Source of the DNA: Bacteroidales bacterium UBA5072
GTDB taxonomy: Bacteria; Bacteroidota; Bacteroidia; Bacteroidales; UBA10428
Direction: 5' to 3'
Length of the DNA stretch: 22,885 bases
Assembly: GCA_002415855.1 (NCBI GenBank)
Contig: DIAS01000188.1
Location: forward strand, 1-22,885
Under the pieces are notes generated by a model. It was not told the origin of the DNA, did no database searches, and saw nothing but the letters and a program-made list of their open reading frames with translations. Shown here one piece after another: positions 1-7,837 of the stretch. The number at the start of each line of letters is the position of its first letter. Positions within the stretch are counted from its first letter, which is position 1. A program made the position numbers and the translations under genes.

Positions 1-1
1 G

Positions 2-337
2 ATGGCCGGACTGGATACCTATGAAGACGGGGTGGGTTATAAGCACAGCCGGATCATGCCGCACACAGGCGGTGGTTTTACTGCGGTATCTGCCAGTCTC
101 GACACCTATTACGGCAAGCTGAGCAGCAGCTGGAAGCTTGAAGGTGCCAAACTTACACTGGAGGTCGATGTACCGGCTAATACTACAGCAACAGTATATG
201 TTCCTTCAGATGAACTGTCAAAGGTCATGGAAGGTGGTAAACCACTTCCTGCTGTTAAGGAGATCGAGATCATCGGAACAGAACCCGGTTACGTTGTGCT
301 GAAGGTTGGATCAGGGAAGTACAGGTTCACCAGGTAA
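2..337 (+). CDS. Alpha-L-rhamnosidase (GH78), C-terminal fragment
   Basis: This is the 3' end of a gene that begins before the window, so the ATG at position 2 is probably internal. The 111 residues match the C-terminal beta-sandwich domain of bacterial GH78 alpha-L-rhamnosidases: a GYKH segment, a PHTGGG turn, the YGKLSSSWKLEG strand pair and a PANTTATVYVPS strand are typical of that domain. The catalytic (alpha/alpha)6 barrel would lie upstream, outside the window. Enzymes of this family release terminal L-rhamnose from plant glycans or glycosides, usually in the periplasm or at the cell surface in Bacteroidota. A second GH78-type gene starts 54 bp downstream, so the two are probably co-transcribed. 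The family call is solid; substrate and localisation cannot be judged from the fragment. Confidence 0.85.
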   Translation: MAGLDTYEDGVGYKHSRIMPHTGGGFTAVSASLDTYYGKLSSSWKLEGAKLTLEVDVPANTTATVYVPSDELSKVMEGGKPLPAVKEIEIIGTEPGYVVLKVGSGKYRFTR

Positions 338-391
338 AACAATAATTTTAAGACAGGGCATCATTTTTCAGCTTTAGACTATGCTATTACC

Positions 392-2812
392 ATGAAAAAA
401 CTTATACTGTTCTGTATCTTATGCACGTGCACGACGCCGCTATTTTCACAGCTTATCTCCCCTGACATCCTTACCAAACAATGGGACGCCACGTGGATCA
501 ATGTTCCCGGTGAGCCTGGCAATGGTTACGGGGTGTACCTGTTCAGAAAAACGTTGGTGCTGAAGGCAGTTCCTGCAACTTTTGTTGTGCATGTATCCGG
601 CGATAACCGCTACAAGCTTTACCTAAATGAAAGACTAGTTTCGACCGGGCCGGCCCGGGGTGACCTGTATTACTGGAATTTTGAAACGGTGGACATTGCC
701 CCCTACCTCTTAACCGGTGCAAATACCCTGGCTGCCCAGGTGTGGAACGAAGGAGATATGCGGCCGGAAGCCCAGATATCCTGGCGGACCGGATTCATCC
801 TGCAGGGGAATACATACGCCGAATCAGCGGTCAATACCGATACATCCTGGAGATGTATTCGTGATGACAGTTACCGGCCCTTATCCTCTCCCGAAGTGAT
901 CGGTTATTATGTAACAGGCCCCGGCGAATTCATCGATATGAAGACTCACATCAGGGATTGGACCCGAACTGAGTTTGATGCTTCGTCGTGGAAGAATGCA
1001 GGTCAGGCTTACTGGAGAAACGGTTCGCCCAAGGGTTTGCAGGACGCCTTCGGCTGGATGCTGGTGCCGTCGTCTATACCACCGCGGGAGCTTACCGAAC
1101 AAAGACTACAGCAGGTCAGGGAAGCCAATGTCAAAGTACCTGCGGATTTTCCTGCCTCAGCAGCTTCTTTTACAATTCCTGCCCACACACGGGCCAGCAT
1201 CTTACTCGACCAGGGTTTCCTTACCAATGCCTATCCTACCTTTAAATTCAGCCAGGGAAGAGATGCCGGTATACAGATCAAATACGCAGAAGCCCTGTTT
1301 ATACCAGCCAGTTCGGAGATTTATGGGACCAGGGGTGGTGGGTACATGGGCTCCGAAAGCATTCACGGCAAAGGCAACAGGAATGAGGTAAGGGGAAAAA
1401 TATTCCTGGGCCGGAAAGACAGCCTGGTATCTGACGGAACCGACCACCAGGTGTTCTCAGCACTTTACTGGCGCACTTATCGCTATGTGCTTCTGACTAT
1501 TGAAACCAAAGACGAGGCCCTGCAGGTGGAGGATTTTTATGGCACTTTTACAGGCTACCCCTTTATACTAAATGCCCGGTTTGAATCGGATAGGCCTGAA
1601 TTACAGAAAGTCCTCGATATAGGCTGGCGAACAGCACGGCTTTGTGCCATCGAGACTTACATGGATTGCCCCTTTTATGAGCAGCTGCAGTATATCGGCG
1701 ATTCCAGGATACAGGCCATGGTGAGTTATTATAACAGCGGAGACGACCGTCTGGCAAGAAATGCCATCAATCTGATGGACCACTCCCGGATCGCCGAGGG
1801 GGTCACGCTTAGCCGCCATCCCTCCTTTTCACCTCAGCTGATCCCGACATTCTCGCTTTGGTACATAGGTATGCTTCATGATTACTGGATGTACAGGCCT
1901 GATGCGGATTTTGTAAAGGACAAGCTGGGAGGGACGAGGCAGGTACTGGATTTCTTCTGCAGGTACCAGCAGGAAGATGGTTCTCTGAAGCATGTCCCCT
2001 ATTGGAACTTTACCGACTGGGTGGAAAACCGACAAGGATGGTCGGGCGGTGTCGCCCCCGTGGGAAAAGATGGCAGTTCTGCCGTGCTCGATTTCCAGTT
2101 GCTTCTGGCTTACCAGACGGCGGCTGAACTTGAGGAAAGGCTGGGCATGGAAGCTTATGCCCTCGAATACCGTAACCGTGCAGGTATACTCATGCAGACC
2201 ATCCGGAACAAATACTGGGATGCTGCCAAAGGGTTGTTTGCCGATACGCCTGAAAAAGATGTTTTCTCGCAGCATGCCAATGCACTGGCCATTCTTACTG
2301 GCATGGTAAGTGGTAATGATGCAGCCGGACTGGCAGCACAGATACTGAAGGATACCGACCTGGCGCCGGCATCGATCTATTTCAAGTATTACCTCCACCT
2401 GGCCTTGATCAGGGCGGGACATGGGAACGAATACCTGACCTTGCTCGACAAATGGTTTGAAAATATTGCCATGGGAATGACAACGTGGGCAGAAGATTCA
2501 AACATCAATACTGCACGATCCGATTGCCATGCCTGGGGATCGAGTCCGAATATCGAATTCTATCGCACCGTGCTTGGGATTGATGCAGATGCTCCCGGAT
2601 TCACGAAGGTCAAAATAGAACCGCACCCGGGTACACTGCAAAACGCAGGCGGCGAAATGCCGCACCCGTTGGGCAAGATAGCAGTTAAATATACATTGGA
2701 GAAGGGTAAGTGGACTTTTGTAATTAATTTGCCGGGTGATTTAACCGGGAGGCTGGTGTGGAGAGGACAGAGCTATGCGCTGAAGGCAGGTGAGAATACC
2801 CTGGTAATGTAA
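392..2812 (+). CDS. Secreted alpha-L-rhamnosidase-like GH78 glycoside hydrolase
   Basis: The 806-residue protein opens with a signal peptide (MKKLILFCILC..., likely cleaved after about residue 19), so it is exported. Residues about 30-160 form a carbohydrate-binding-like beta domain (DNRYKLYLNERLV, GPARGD). The six-hairpin (alpha/alpha)6 catalytic domain covers roughly 390-745. The segment DCPFYEQLQYIGD places D425, E430 and D437 at the same +0/+5/+12 spacing as the substrate-binding and general-acid residues of characterised GH78 enzymes, and E701 in TTWAED sits where the general base is expected. HAWGSSPNIEFY and a short C-terminal beta domain follow. Known family activity is hydrolysis of terminal alpha-L-rhamnosyl links. 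The active-site loop differs from the usual DCPxRxE form, so a related specificity is possible. It follows another GH78 gene and precedes a GH42-like gene on the same strand. Confidence 0.85.
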   Translation: MKKLILFCILCTCTTPLFSQLISPDILTKQWDATWINVPGEPGNGYGVYLFRKTLVLKAVPATFVVHVSGDNRYKLYLNERLVSTGPARGDLYYWNFETVDIAPYLLTGANTLAAQVWNEGDMRPEAQISWRTGFILQGNTYAESAVNTDTSWRCIRDDSYRPLSSPEVIGYYVTGPGEFIDMKTHIRDWTRTEFDASSWKNAGQAYWRNGSPKGLQDAFGWMLVPSSIPPRELTEQRLQQVREANVKVPADFPASAASFTIPAHTRASILLDQGFLTNAYPTFKFSQGRDAGIQIKYAEALFIPASSEIYGTRGGGYMGSESIHGKGNRNEVRGKIFLGRKDSLVSDGTDHQVFSALYWRTYRYVLLTIETKDEALQVEDFYGTFTGYPFILNARFESDRPELQKVLDIGWRTARLCAIETYMDCPFYEQLQYIGDSRIQAMVSYYNSGDDRLARNAINLMDHSRIAEGVTLSRHPSFSPQLIPTFSLWYIGMLHDYWMYRPDADFVKDKLGGTRQVLDFFCRYQQEDGSLKHVPYWNFTDWVENRQGWSGGVAPVGKDGSSAVLDFQLLLAYQTAAELEERLGMEAYALEYRNRAGILMQTIRNKYWDAAKGLFADTPEKDVFSQHANALAILTGMVSGNDAAGLAAQILKDTDLAPASIYFKYYLHLALIRAGHGNEYLTLLDKWFENIAMGMTTWAEDSNINTARSDCHAWGSSPNIEFYRTVLGIDADAPGFTKVKIEPHPGTLQNAGGEMPHPLGKIAVKYTLEKGKWTFVINLPGDLTGRLVWRGQSYALKAGENTLVM

Positions 2813-2880
2813 AGATTTCTTACCAGACATGAATGCCGGGGCCACGGTTGTCAAGCCCTTCACGACGCGGATATTTTGCT

Positions 2881-2888
2881 TATATTTG
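2881..2888 (+). promoter_or_regulatory. Candidate Bacteroidota -7 element before the GH42-like gene
   Basis: TATATTTG matches the Bacteroidota -7 consensus TAnnTTTG exactly and ends 17 bp before the ATG at 2906. No clear TTTG -33 element lies 19-23 bp upstream, so this is a half-supported promoter. If real, the GH42-like gene has its own start site in addition to any read-through from the GH78 genes. Confidence 0.4.
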
Positions 2889-2905
2889 AATAAATTATCT
2901 GCAGT

Positions 2906-4933
2906 ATGGACAAATGTAAATACAGCACGGCCGTTATATTGGGAATATCCATTATTCTTTCTGCCGGCAGGGAAATTTTAGCCCAGCCCATGCAGGAAAT
3001 GACGCCCATGGTAGGTGCCGAGATATTCATCGAACCTGGTCAAACTGCCGAAGAAATCGATACCTGGTACCGCCTGATGAAGGAAAACGGCATGACCATC
3101 TGCCGGATCAGAATGTTTGAGACATACATGCACAAACCTGACGGGACCTGGGATTACTCCTTGTTTGACCTGGCCTATCAGGCTGCCGGAAAATATGGCA
3201 TAAAAGTCTGGGGCAATCTGTTTCCTGCAACAGACTTTAGAGATGTCGGGGGATTCAAGTTCCCCAGGAGTAAGGAACATCTGGAATCCATTGCTGAGTA
3301 TATCAAAAACCTGGTGAACCATTTTAAGCAGTTTAAATCCTGTTATGGCTGGGTCCTGATCAATGAACCCGGCAGTGGCACACTGCCCGATGAAGTGTTT
3401 ACCATGGAGATGTTTCGTGACTGGAAGAATAAACAACTCTCCCTGCCATTTAACAACCAGGGATATAACATCTTCTCCTTTGATGAAGAGCGTTTCCTGG
3501 TTGAATACAATACCTGGTTTCTTAACTGGCTCAGGAATGAAGTGTATAAGTATGATCCGGGAAGTCATTTACATGTGAATAACCACGCTATATTTCAAAA
3601 TGTTGCAGAGTACAATTTCCCGGCATGGCGGCAGGTGCTGACTTCCCTGGGTGGTTCGGCCCATGCCAGCTGGCATTTCGGTTATTTCAGCCGTAACCGT
3701 TATACGGTGGCCATGTCAGCTAATTGTGAGATCATACGTTCGGGTGCCGGTGAACTGCCCTGGCTGATGACTGAGATACAGGGTGGCAACAATACTTACA
3801 GCGGTTTTCATGCCATGTGTCCCACCCGGGCGGAGATCAGCCAGTGGTTGTGGACCGTTATCGCCAGTGGCGGAAAAGGTGGGATATTCTGGACACTCAA
3901 TCCGCGTGCCTCCGGTTTTGAAGCCGGAGAGTGGGCCATGATTAATTTTCAGGACGAACCAAGCGACAGGCTTATCGCCGCCGGTAAGGTGGCTGGGGTG
4001 CTGAAAGACAATGCCGGACTGTTTGCCGCAGCCCGCCCGGTAGAATCCGGGATCAATGTATTGTATATCCGTGAATCGTTGTGGGTGGAAAAGAAACTTC
4101 AGACCGGAGGCGAGCCTTATGAGGGACGTGATATCGGAGGTGTGATGAAATCTGCACTTGCATACTTTGAAGCACTGGGGGAAATGGGACTACAATGTAA
4201 CCTGAAGGAAATTGGCGAATTCGATTTTTCAAAGCCAGACTATGCAGGGATTACAATCATCCTGGCACACCAGGTAGCTTTGCCTTCCCGGTACTGGAAG
4301 GGATTGGAAAACTTTGTGAAAAGCGGCGGAAAACTTATTGTTGACGGCCTTACCGCTTACTATGATGAAAATGCCCACTGCATCCTGAAGACCGGATTTC
4401 CACTGGAAGAACTTTTCGGCGGGAATGTTCGGGAATTCAAACTTACAGGAAATATCTTCAACATAAACCTGGATAATCCGAAACTTGCCTTACCGGGGCA
4501 TTGCTGGCAGGGTACCCTGATAACAACAACAGCAATGCCCATAGGGTACAGCAACCAGGAAATCATTGCCTCACGGAATACCTTCGGAAAAGGAGAGGTA
4601 ATATGGATCCCGGCTCTGTCAGGCCTGGCCGGAAGGATCCAGGGATATTCACCCCTTGTTGCCTTACTGGAAAATGAACTGAGGCCAGATCTTACCCTGG
4701 TTCCATTCCGGTTCAGGGAAAGACAGGAAGGCATGCTTTTGAAGACACTCAAATCGGATGAATCCTATGTGACACTTGTTGTCAATAAAAGCGGAGTCGC
4801 TCGCAGCATAGCTCTGATCAATAACACGAAAATGAAACCCTTGATCCTGTTTGCTGATAAAGGCGGAACCGTGACCGGCAATGACGTGATCACCATTTCC
4901 TCTGAGGAAACCATCGTGCTGCTTTGGAAGTAG
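2906..4933 (+). CDS. Secreted GH42-like clan A glycosidase (beta-galactosidase type)
   Basis: The 675-residue protein has an N-terminal hydrophobic signal segment (residues about 8-26, ending in LAQP). Residues about 35-380 look like a clan GH-A TIM barrel: GWVLINEP holds the Asn-Glu pair N153/E154 (acid/base) and LMTEIQGG holds E290 (nucleophile). Residues about 385-600 resemble the glutamine-amidotransferase-like trimerisation domain of GH42 (GITIILAHQVALPSRYW, FVKSGGKLIVDG), and the last 70 residues form a small beta domain. GH42 members mostly hydrolyse terminal beta-galactosides, and some act on alpha-L-arabinopyranosides. The neighbours (two GH78 genes, an exported mutarotase, the arabinose operon) favour a pectin or arabinogalactan side-chain role, which is inference. 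A related GH-A family with the same architecture cannot be excluded. Confidence 0.75.
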   Translation: MDKCKYSTAVILGISIILSAGREILAQPMQEMTPMVGAEIFIEPGQTAEEIDTWYRLMKENGMTICRIRMFETYMHKPDGTWDYSLFDLAYQAAGKYGIKVWGNLFPATDFRDVGGFKFPRSKEHLESIAEYIKNLVNHFKQFKSCYGWVLINEPGSGTLPDEVFTMEMFRDWKNKQLSLPFNNQGYNIFSFDEERFLVEYNTWFLNWLRNEVYKYDPGSHLHVNNHAIFQNVAEYNFPAWRQVLTSLGGSAHASWHFGYFSRNRYTVAMSANCEIIRSGAGELPWLMTEIQGGNNTYSGFHAMCPTRAEISQWLWTVIASGGKGGIFWTLNPRASGFEAGEWAMINFQDEPSDRLIAAGKVAGVLKDNAGLFAAARPVESGINVLYIRESLWVEKKLQTGGEPYEGRDIGGVMKSALAYFEALGEMGLQCNLKEIGEFDFSKPDYAGITIILAHQVALPSRYWKGLENFVKSGGKLIVDGLTAYYDENAHCILKTGFPLEELFGGNVREFKLTGNIFNINLDNPKLALPGHCWQGTLITTTAMPIGYSNQEIIASRNTFGKGEVIWIPALSGLAGRIQGYSPLVALLENELRPDLTLVPFRFRERQEGMLLKTLKSDESYVTLVVNKSGVARSIALINNTKMKPLILFADKGGTVTGNDVITISSEETIVLLWK

Positions 4934-4997
4934 GATGAACTACCGATGGCTGGCCTGAAAATTTTATATAATTTTAGCACGCTGTAAAATACCTACT

Positions 4998-6110
4998 ATG
5001 AAATCAACAATTTATTTCTTATCGGTTATGCTCCTTGTGGTTGCCGGATGTAAATTCCCACAGGGGAAGGTATCAACGTTGGAAGAAAAGGTCTGGGGCG
5101 AATCGGGAGGCAAGCCGGTGAAGCTTTTCACCCTTACCAACAGGAACGGGATGACCGTTAAAATCACCAATTATGGCGGTACGCTTACCTATGTATCAGT
5201 TCCCGATAAAAACGGGGTGTTTGAAAATGTGGTGCTGGGGTTTGACAGCCTGAGACAGTACCTGGGGGATCATCCGTTTTTCGGGGTTATTGTCGGAAGA
5301 TATGCCAACCGGATCGCCAAAGCCAGGTTTGTACTCGATGGTAACACCTATACGCTCTCAGCCAATGACGGGATAAATACTTTACATGGCGGACCGGCTG
5401 GTTTCCAGAAAAGAGTATTTGAAGTTGATACAACCTATTCATCCGCTGATTCTTCCGTGCTTGTGCTTTCCTATACCAGCGCTGACCTGGAGGAGGGGTA
5501 CCCCGGGAACCTGAAGGCCAGGGTAACTTACACCCTCACCGGCAATAATGAGATCAAGATTGCCTATGAGGCAGAGACCGATAAGCCCACCGTAGTAAAC
5601 CTCACCAACCACAGTTACTTCAACCTGACTGCTGGTAAAGAGTCAATTCTCAACCATGAGATCATGCTTGTAGCTGATTCCATAACCCCTGTCGATTCTA
5701 CCCTCATTCCAACCGGAATATTGTCACCGGTTACCGGCACGCCTTTTGATTTTACCGCTGCACATAAGATCGGAGAAAGGATTGCGGAGGTGCCCGGCGG
5801 ATATGACATCAATTATAAATTACGCAAGCAGGGGAACGAAATGTCGCTTGCCTGCGAATTATATGATCCGGTGTCGGGGAGGCTCATGCAAACGTACACA
5901 ACGGAACCCGGAATGCAATTCTATTCCGGGAACTTCCTCAATGGCACTATAACGGGTTATAACGGTATCCGGTATAACCAGTATTACGGTCTGTGCCTTG
6001 AAGCACAGCACTTTCCTGATTCCCCAAACCAGCCTGAATTCCCGAATGTGGTGCTCAGACCGGGGGAGAAATACAGCCATCAGACCATCTATAAATTCTC
6101 GGTAAGGTAA
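4998..6110 (+). CDS. galM: Lipoprotein aldose 1-epimerase (mutarotase)
   Basis: Aldose 1-epimerases interconvert alpha and beta anomers of galactose, glucose or arabinose. The 370-residue protein begins with a lipoprotein signal: the lipobox LVVAGC puts the acylated Cys at residue 18, so it should act in the periplasm rather than the cytosol. The catalytic set is present: H130 in NTLHGGPAGF, H205 in NLTNHSYFNL (general acid), D270 in GGYD and E335 in LCLEAQHFPDSP (general base). The usual His after D270 (GYDHN) is Ile here. The C-terminal LRPGEKYSHQTIYKF strand is typical and the length is normal for the family. It follows the glycosidase genes by 64 bp and would equilibrate released sugars before uptake. 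The stop codon runs into an A-tract and a strong hairpin. Confidence 0.92.
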   Translation: MKSTIYFLSVMLLVVAGCKFPQGKVSTLEEKVWGESGGKPVKLFTLTNRNGMTVKITNYGGTLTYVSVPDKNGVFENVVLGFDSLRQYLGDHPFFGVIVGRYANRIAKARFVLDGNTYTLSANDGINTLHGGPAGFQKRVFEVDTTYSSADSSVLVLSYTSADLEEGYPGNLKARVTYTLTGNNEIKIAYEAETDKPTVVNLTNHSYFNLTAGKESILNHEIMLVADSITPVDSTLIPTGILSPVTGTPFDFTAAHKIGERIAEVPGGYDINYKLRKQGNEMSLACELYDPVSGRLMQTYTTEPGMQFYSGNFLNGTITGYNGIRYNQYYGLCLEAQHFPDSPNQPEFPNVVLRPGEKYSHQTIYKFSVR

Positions 6111-6123
6111 AAAAAAGTACACC

Positions 6124-6161
6124 TCGACTGCGAACAGCCTTATCAGGCTGTTCGCAGTCGA
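6124..6161. terminator. 17-bp perfect hairpin between converging galM and alkD genes
   Basis: TCGACTGCGAACAGCCT (6124-6140) and its exact reverse complement (6145-6161) flank the loop TATC. Read on the - strand the stem is followed by a run of seven or more T residues (the A-tract at 6109-6117), so it fits a Rho-independent terminator for the alkD-like gene. On the + strand no U-run follows, but the hairpin could still block read-through or protect the 3' end of galM mRNA. Part of the stem resembles the element at 14644-14693. Confidence 0.7.
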
Positions 6162-6181
6162 AGCCTCTCTGAAACAGATTC

Positions 6182-6892
6182 TTATCTCACCATCGCCTGC
6201 GCCCTTAACTCCACTGGCATCTTTTCAATGGCATACCGCAAGGCTGTACGTGGCATTACGGCTTTTTTGGCCACCACATAATTGAAGATCACCTGCTGAT
6301 GTGCCTGGCTTGCTGCTTTCAGCAACCAGCCATATCCTTTCTGCACCATATCGTCCTTATCCAGTAACAGGATATCTGTAATTTCGAGGATATCTTCCAG
6401 GAAATTACCGTGCCGGGCAGGAATGATAAGCGATACTGCAGCAGCTCTTTTCATCCAGAGGTTTTCAGATCTGGCCCATTTCTTCAGTTCGGCCAGGTAT
6501 TCCGGATACATTTCCACAAACTTACCGACCGTATGATTGCAAAGTGTGTCACAGGTTGCCCAGTTGGTAACGTATTGATCGACCCACTTTTCGAATGTTT
6601 TGAAATCATCCGGTTCATAATCTTTGTGCAGGCAATATGACCAGTTACAGGCAATTCCCGATTCCTCTAAATATCCTGTCTGCCACAATGCTTCGCACAA
6701 TTCAAAGATCTCTCCTTTTGATTTGTCCTTGATTTGTCGGTAATATTCCATCCCGATCTTTTCTGTAACAGCCGTTTTTACTCCATGACACTGAATAGGT
6801 TCCTTGAAGAAATGCTGGCTTGAGCTGCGGGTTTTTTCGTTGCTGTTGCTGATCAGGGTTTCCGTAATCCTGTGGATGATGTTTCCGTGCAT
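6182..6892 (-). CDS. AlkD-like DNA alkylation repair protein (HEAT-like repeats)
   Basis: The 236-residue, all-helical protein belongs to the DNA_alkylation (AlkC/AlkD) HEAT-repeat family. AlkD excises positively charged alkylated bases such as N3-methyladenine and N7-methylguanine without base flipping. The residues known to matter in Bacillus cereus AlkD (W109, D113, R148, W187) have counterparts: W111 and D115 in NWATCDTLC, R149 in LWMKRAAAV and W189 in GYGWLLK. The repeat register and length also fit. It is probably cytosolic; the first 30 residues are polar and poorly conserved-looking, so the true start could be a later Met such as M48. It is convergent with galM and divergent from araR (147 bp apart). 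No functional tie to sugar use is evident; it may be a bystander. Confidence 0.88.
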   Translation of the reverse strand: MHGNIIHRITETLISNSNEKTRSSSQHFFKEPIQCHGVKTAVTEKIGMEYYRQIKDKSKGEIFELCEALWQTGYLEESGIACNWSYCLHKDYEPDDFKTFEKWVDQYVTNWATCDTLCNHTVGKFVEMYPEYLAELKKWARSENLWMKRAAAVSLIIPARHGNFLEDILEITDILLLDKDDMVQKGYGWLLKAASQAHQQVIFNYVVAKKAVMPRTALRYAIEKMPVELRAQAMVR

Positions 6893-6990
6893 ATCATATG
6901 CGATTTTTCTTGCACAAGATATGAAATTTCCGGCCTATGACATAGAATTTCGCCTTTGGGGTTTGCTGCAGTAAAAAAACAGCCCAATCT

Positions 6991-7017
6991 TATTAAAAGT
7001 AGAAATTACTTTTTATA
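6991..7017. promoter_or_regulatory. Candidate AraR operator in front of araR
   Basis: An imperfect palindrome with left arm TATTAAAAGTA, spacer gaaat and right arm TACTTTTTATA; 10 of 11 positions pair. The core AAAAGTA-N5-TACTTTT recurs before the symporter gene (7780-7800). It overlaps the start of the TATATTTG -7 box of araR, so a bound regulator would hinder RNA polymerase. Assignment to AraR rests on this repetition and position, not on a known consensus. Confidence 0.6.
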
Positions 7018-7021
7018 TTTG
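7014..7021 (+). promoter_or_regulatory. Candidate -7 promoter element of araR
   Basis: TATATTTG is an exact match to the Bacteroidota TAnnTTTG -7 motif and lies 18 bp before the araR ATG at 7040. Its first four bases are shared with the right arm of the palindromic operator. No good TTTG -33 element was found at the usual spacing. Confidence 0.5.
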
Positions 7022-7039
7022 ATCTAACATCCAAATCTG

Positions 7040-7741
7040 ATGGGAAGTTCTATGGAACACAGTGTTTATAAACAGTATGAAAAACAATATGTTGCAGTGG
7101 ATTGTGTCATCTTTGGTTATGAGCGTGATGAGTTGCTTGTACTGTTGTACCCGCGGAGTTTTGAACCGTCGCGCGGGAAGTGGTCATTGCTGGGCGGTTT
7201 TGTACAACACGATGAAACACTGGGTGATGCAGCCAGAAGGATATTATTCAAAACAACCGGATTGCAGGATATTTTCCAGGAACAGGTACATGCTTTTTCG
7301 CGGATCGATCGTGATCCGGCCGGAAGGGTCATCAGTGTTGCTTATTACGCGTTGATACGCATTAAGCAGCAGGATTCGGACCTGGTAAGGGAACATGGGG
7401 CCCATTGGTGGCCGGTCTCAAAATTGCCCGAGCTGATATTCGACCACCGTGAGATGATTGAAAGCGCACTTCGGAAGCTTCAAACCAGGGCAGGTTCGGA
7501 AATCATCGGGAAGGAGCTTTTGGGCGACAGGTTCACCCTGACCAATCTGAAAAAGCTGTATGAAGCCATATTCCTGCGAGAGATCGATGCGGGCAATTTT
7601 CGGAAGAAAGTTCTTTCCCTCGGCGTGCTGCACAAAACAGCGGTGAAGGACAAATCAGAGTCAAAGAAAGGAGCTTTTTTATACGAATACAGGAAGGACA
7701 ATGATGAGCAATTGGAATTTATACCATTCTTCAAAGGTTGA
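7040..7741 (+). CDS. araR: Nudix-domain transcriptional regulator of arabinose use (AraR type)
   Basis: The 233-residue protein has an N-terminal Nudix-like domain (about 15-145) and a C-terminal winged-helix region (about 155-230, with FTLTNLKKLYEAIF and NFRKKVLSLGVL). This is the architecture of the Nudix-related regulators (NrtR and the Bacteroides AraR), in which the Nudix fold has become a ligand sensor; in Bacteroides AraR the ligand is L-arabinose. The Nudix box is broken: G53 and E59 remain, but the REUXEE core reads RILFKT (67-72), losing all three metal-binding Glu positions, so hydrolysis is unlikely. The gene lies just before the symporter-araBDA genes, with matching palindromes before both transcription units, which suggests autoregulation and control of the operon. 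M5 is an alternative start. Repressor versus activator mode is not shown by sequence. Confidence 0.87.
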   Translation: MGSSMEHSVYKQYEKQYVAVDCVIFGYERDELLVLLYPRSFEPSRGKWSLLGGFVQHDETLGDAARRILFKTTGLQDIFQEQVHAFSRIDRDPAGRVISVAYYALIRIKQQDSDLVREHGAHWWPVSKLPELIFDHREMIESALRKLQTRAGSEIIGKELLGDRFTLTNLKKLYEAIFLREIDAGNFRKKVLSLGVLHKTAVKDKSESKKGAFLYEYRKDNDEQLEFIPFFKG

Positions 7742-7779
7742 AGACGCATACTTGTATGGTATTCATTTTAAATAGTTAA

Positions 7780-7800
7780 TAAAAGTAAGAAGTACTATTA
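7780..7800. promoter_or_regulatory. Candidate AraR operator before the symporter-araBDA genes
   Basis: TAAAAGTA, spacer agaag, TACTATTA: a 21-bp palindrome in which 7 of 8 arm positions pair. It shares the AAAAGTA-N5-TACTNTT core with the site before araR and lies 37 bp before the symporter ATG. A degenerate -7-like TAAAATTG begins at 7799, again overlapping the site edge, consistent with control of transcription initiation. Confidence 0.6.
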
Positions 7801-7837
7801 AAATTGATTTTATTATTAACAATCAATACTTATACAC

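Noticed and set aside
1829..2422. A 197-codon open frame on the - strand inside the GH78-type gene
   Set aside because: It is antisense to conserved catalytic-domain sequence, shows no recognisable motif, and is best explained as a shadow frame.
6923..6951. Palindromic CTATGACATAG flanked by GAAATT and AATTTC in the alkD-araR gap
   Set aside because: The outer arms are asymmetric and no second copy was seen in the window; chance cannot be excluded.
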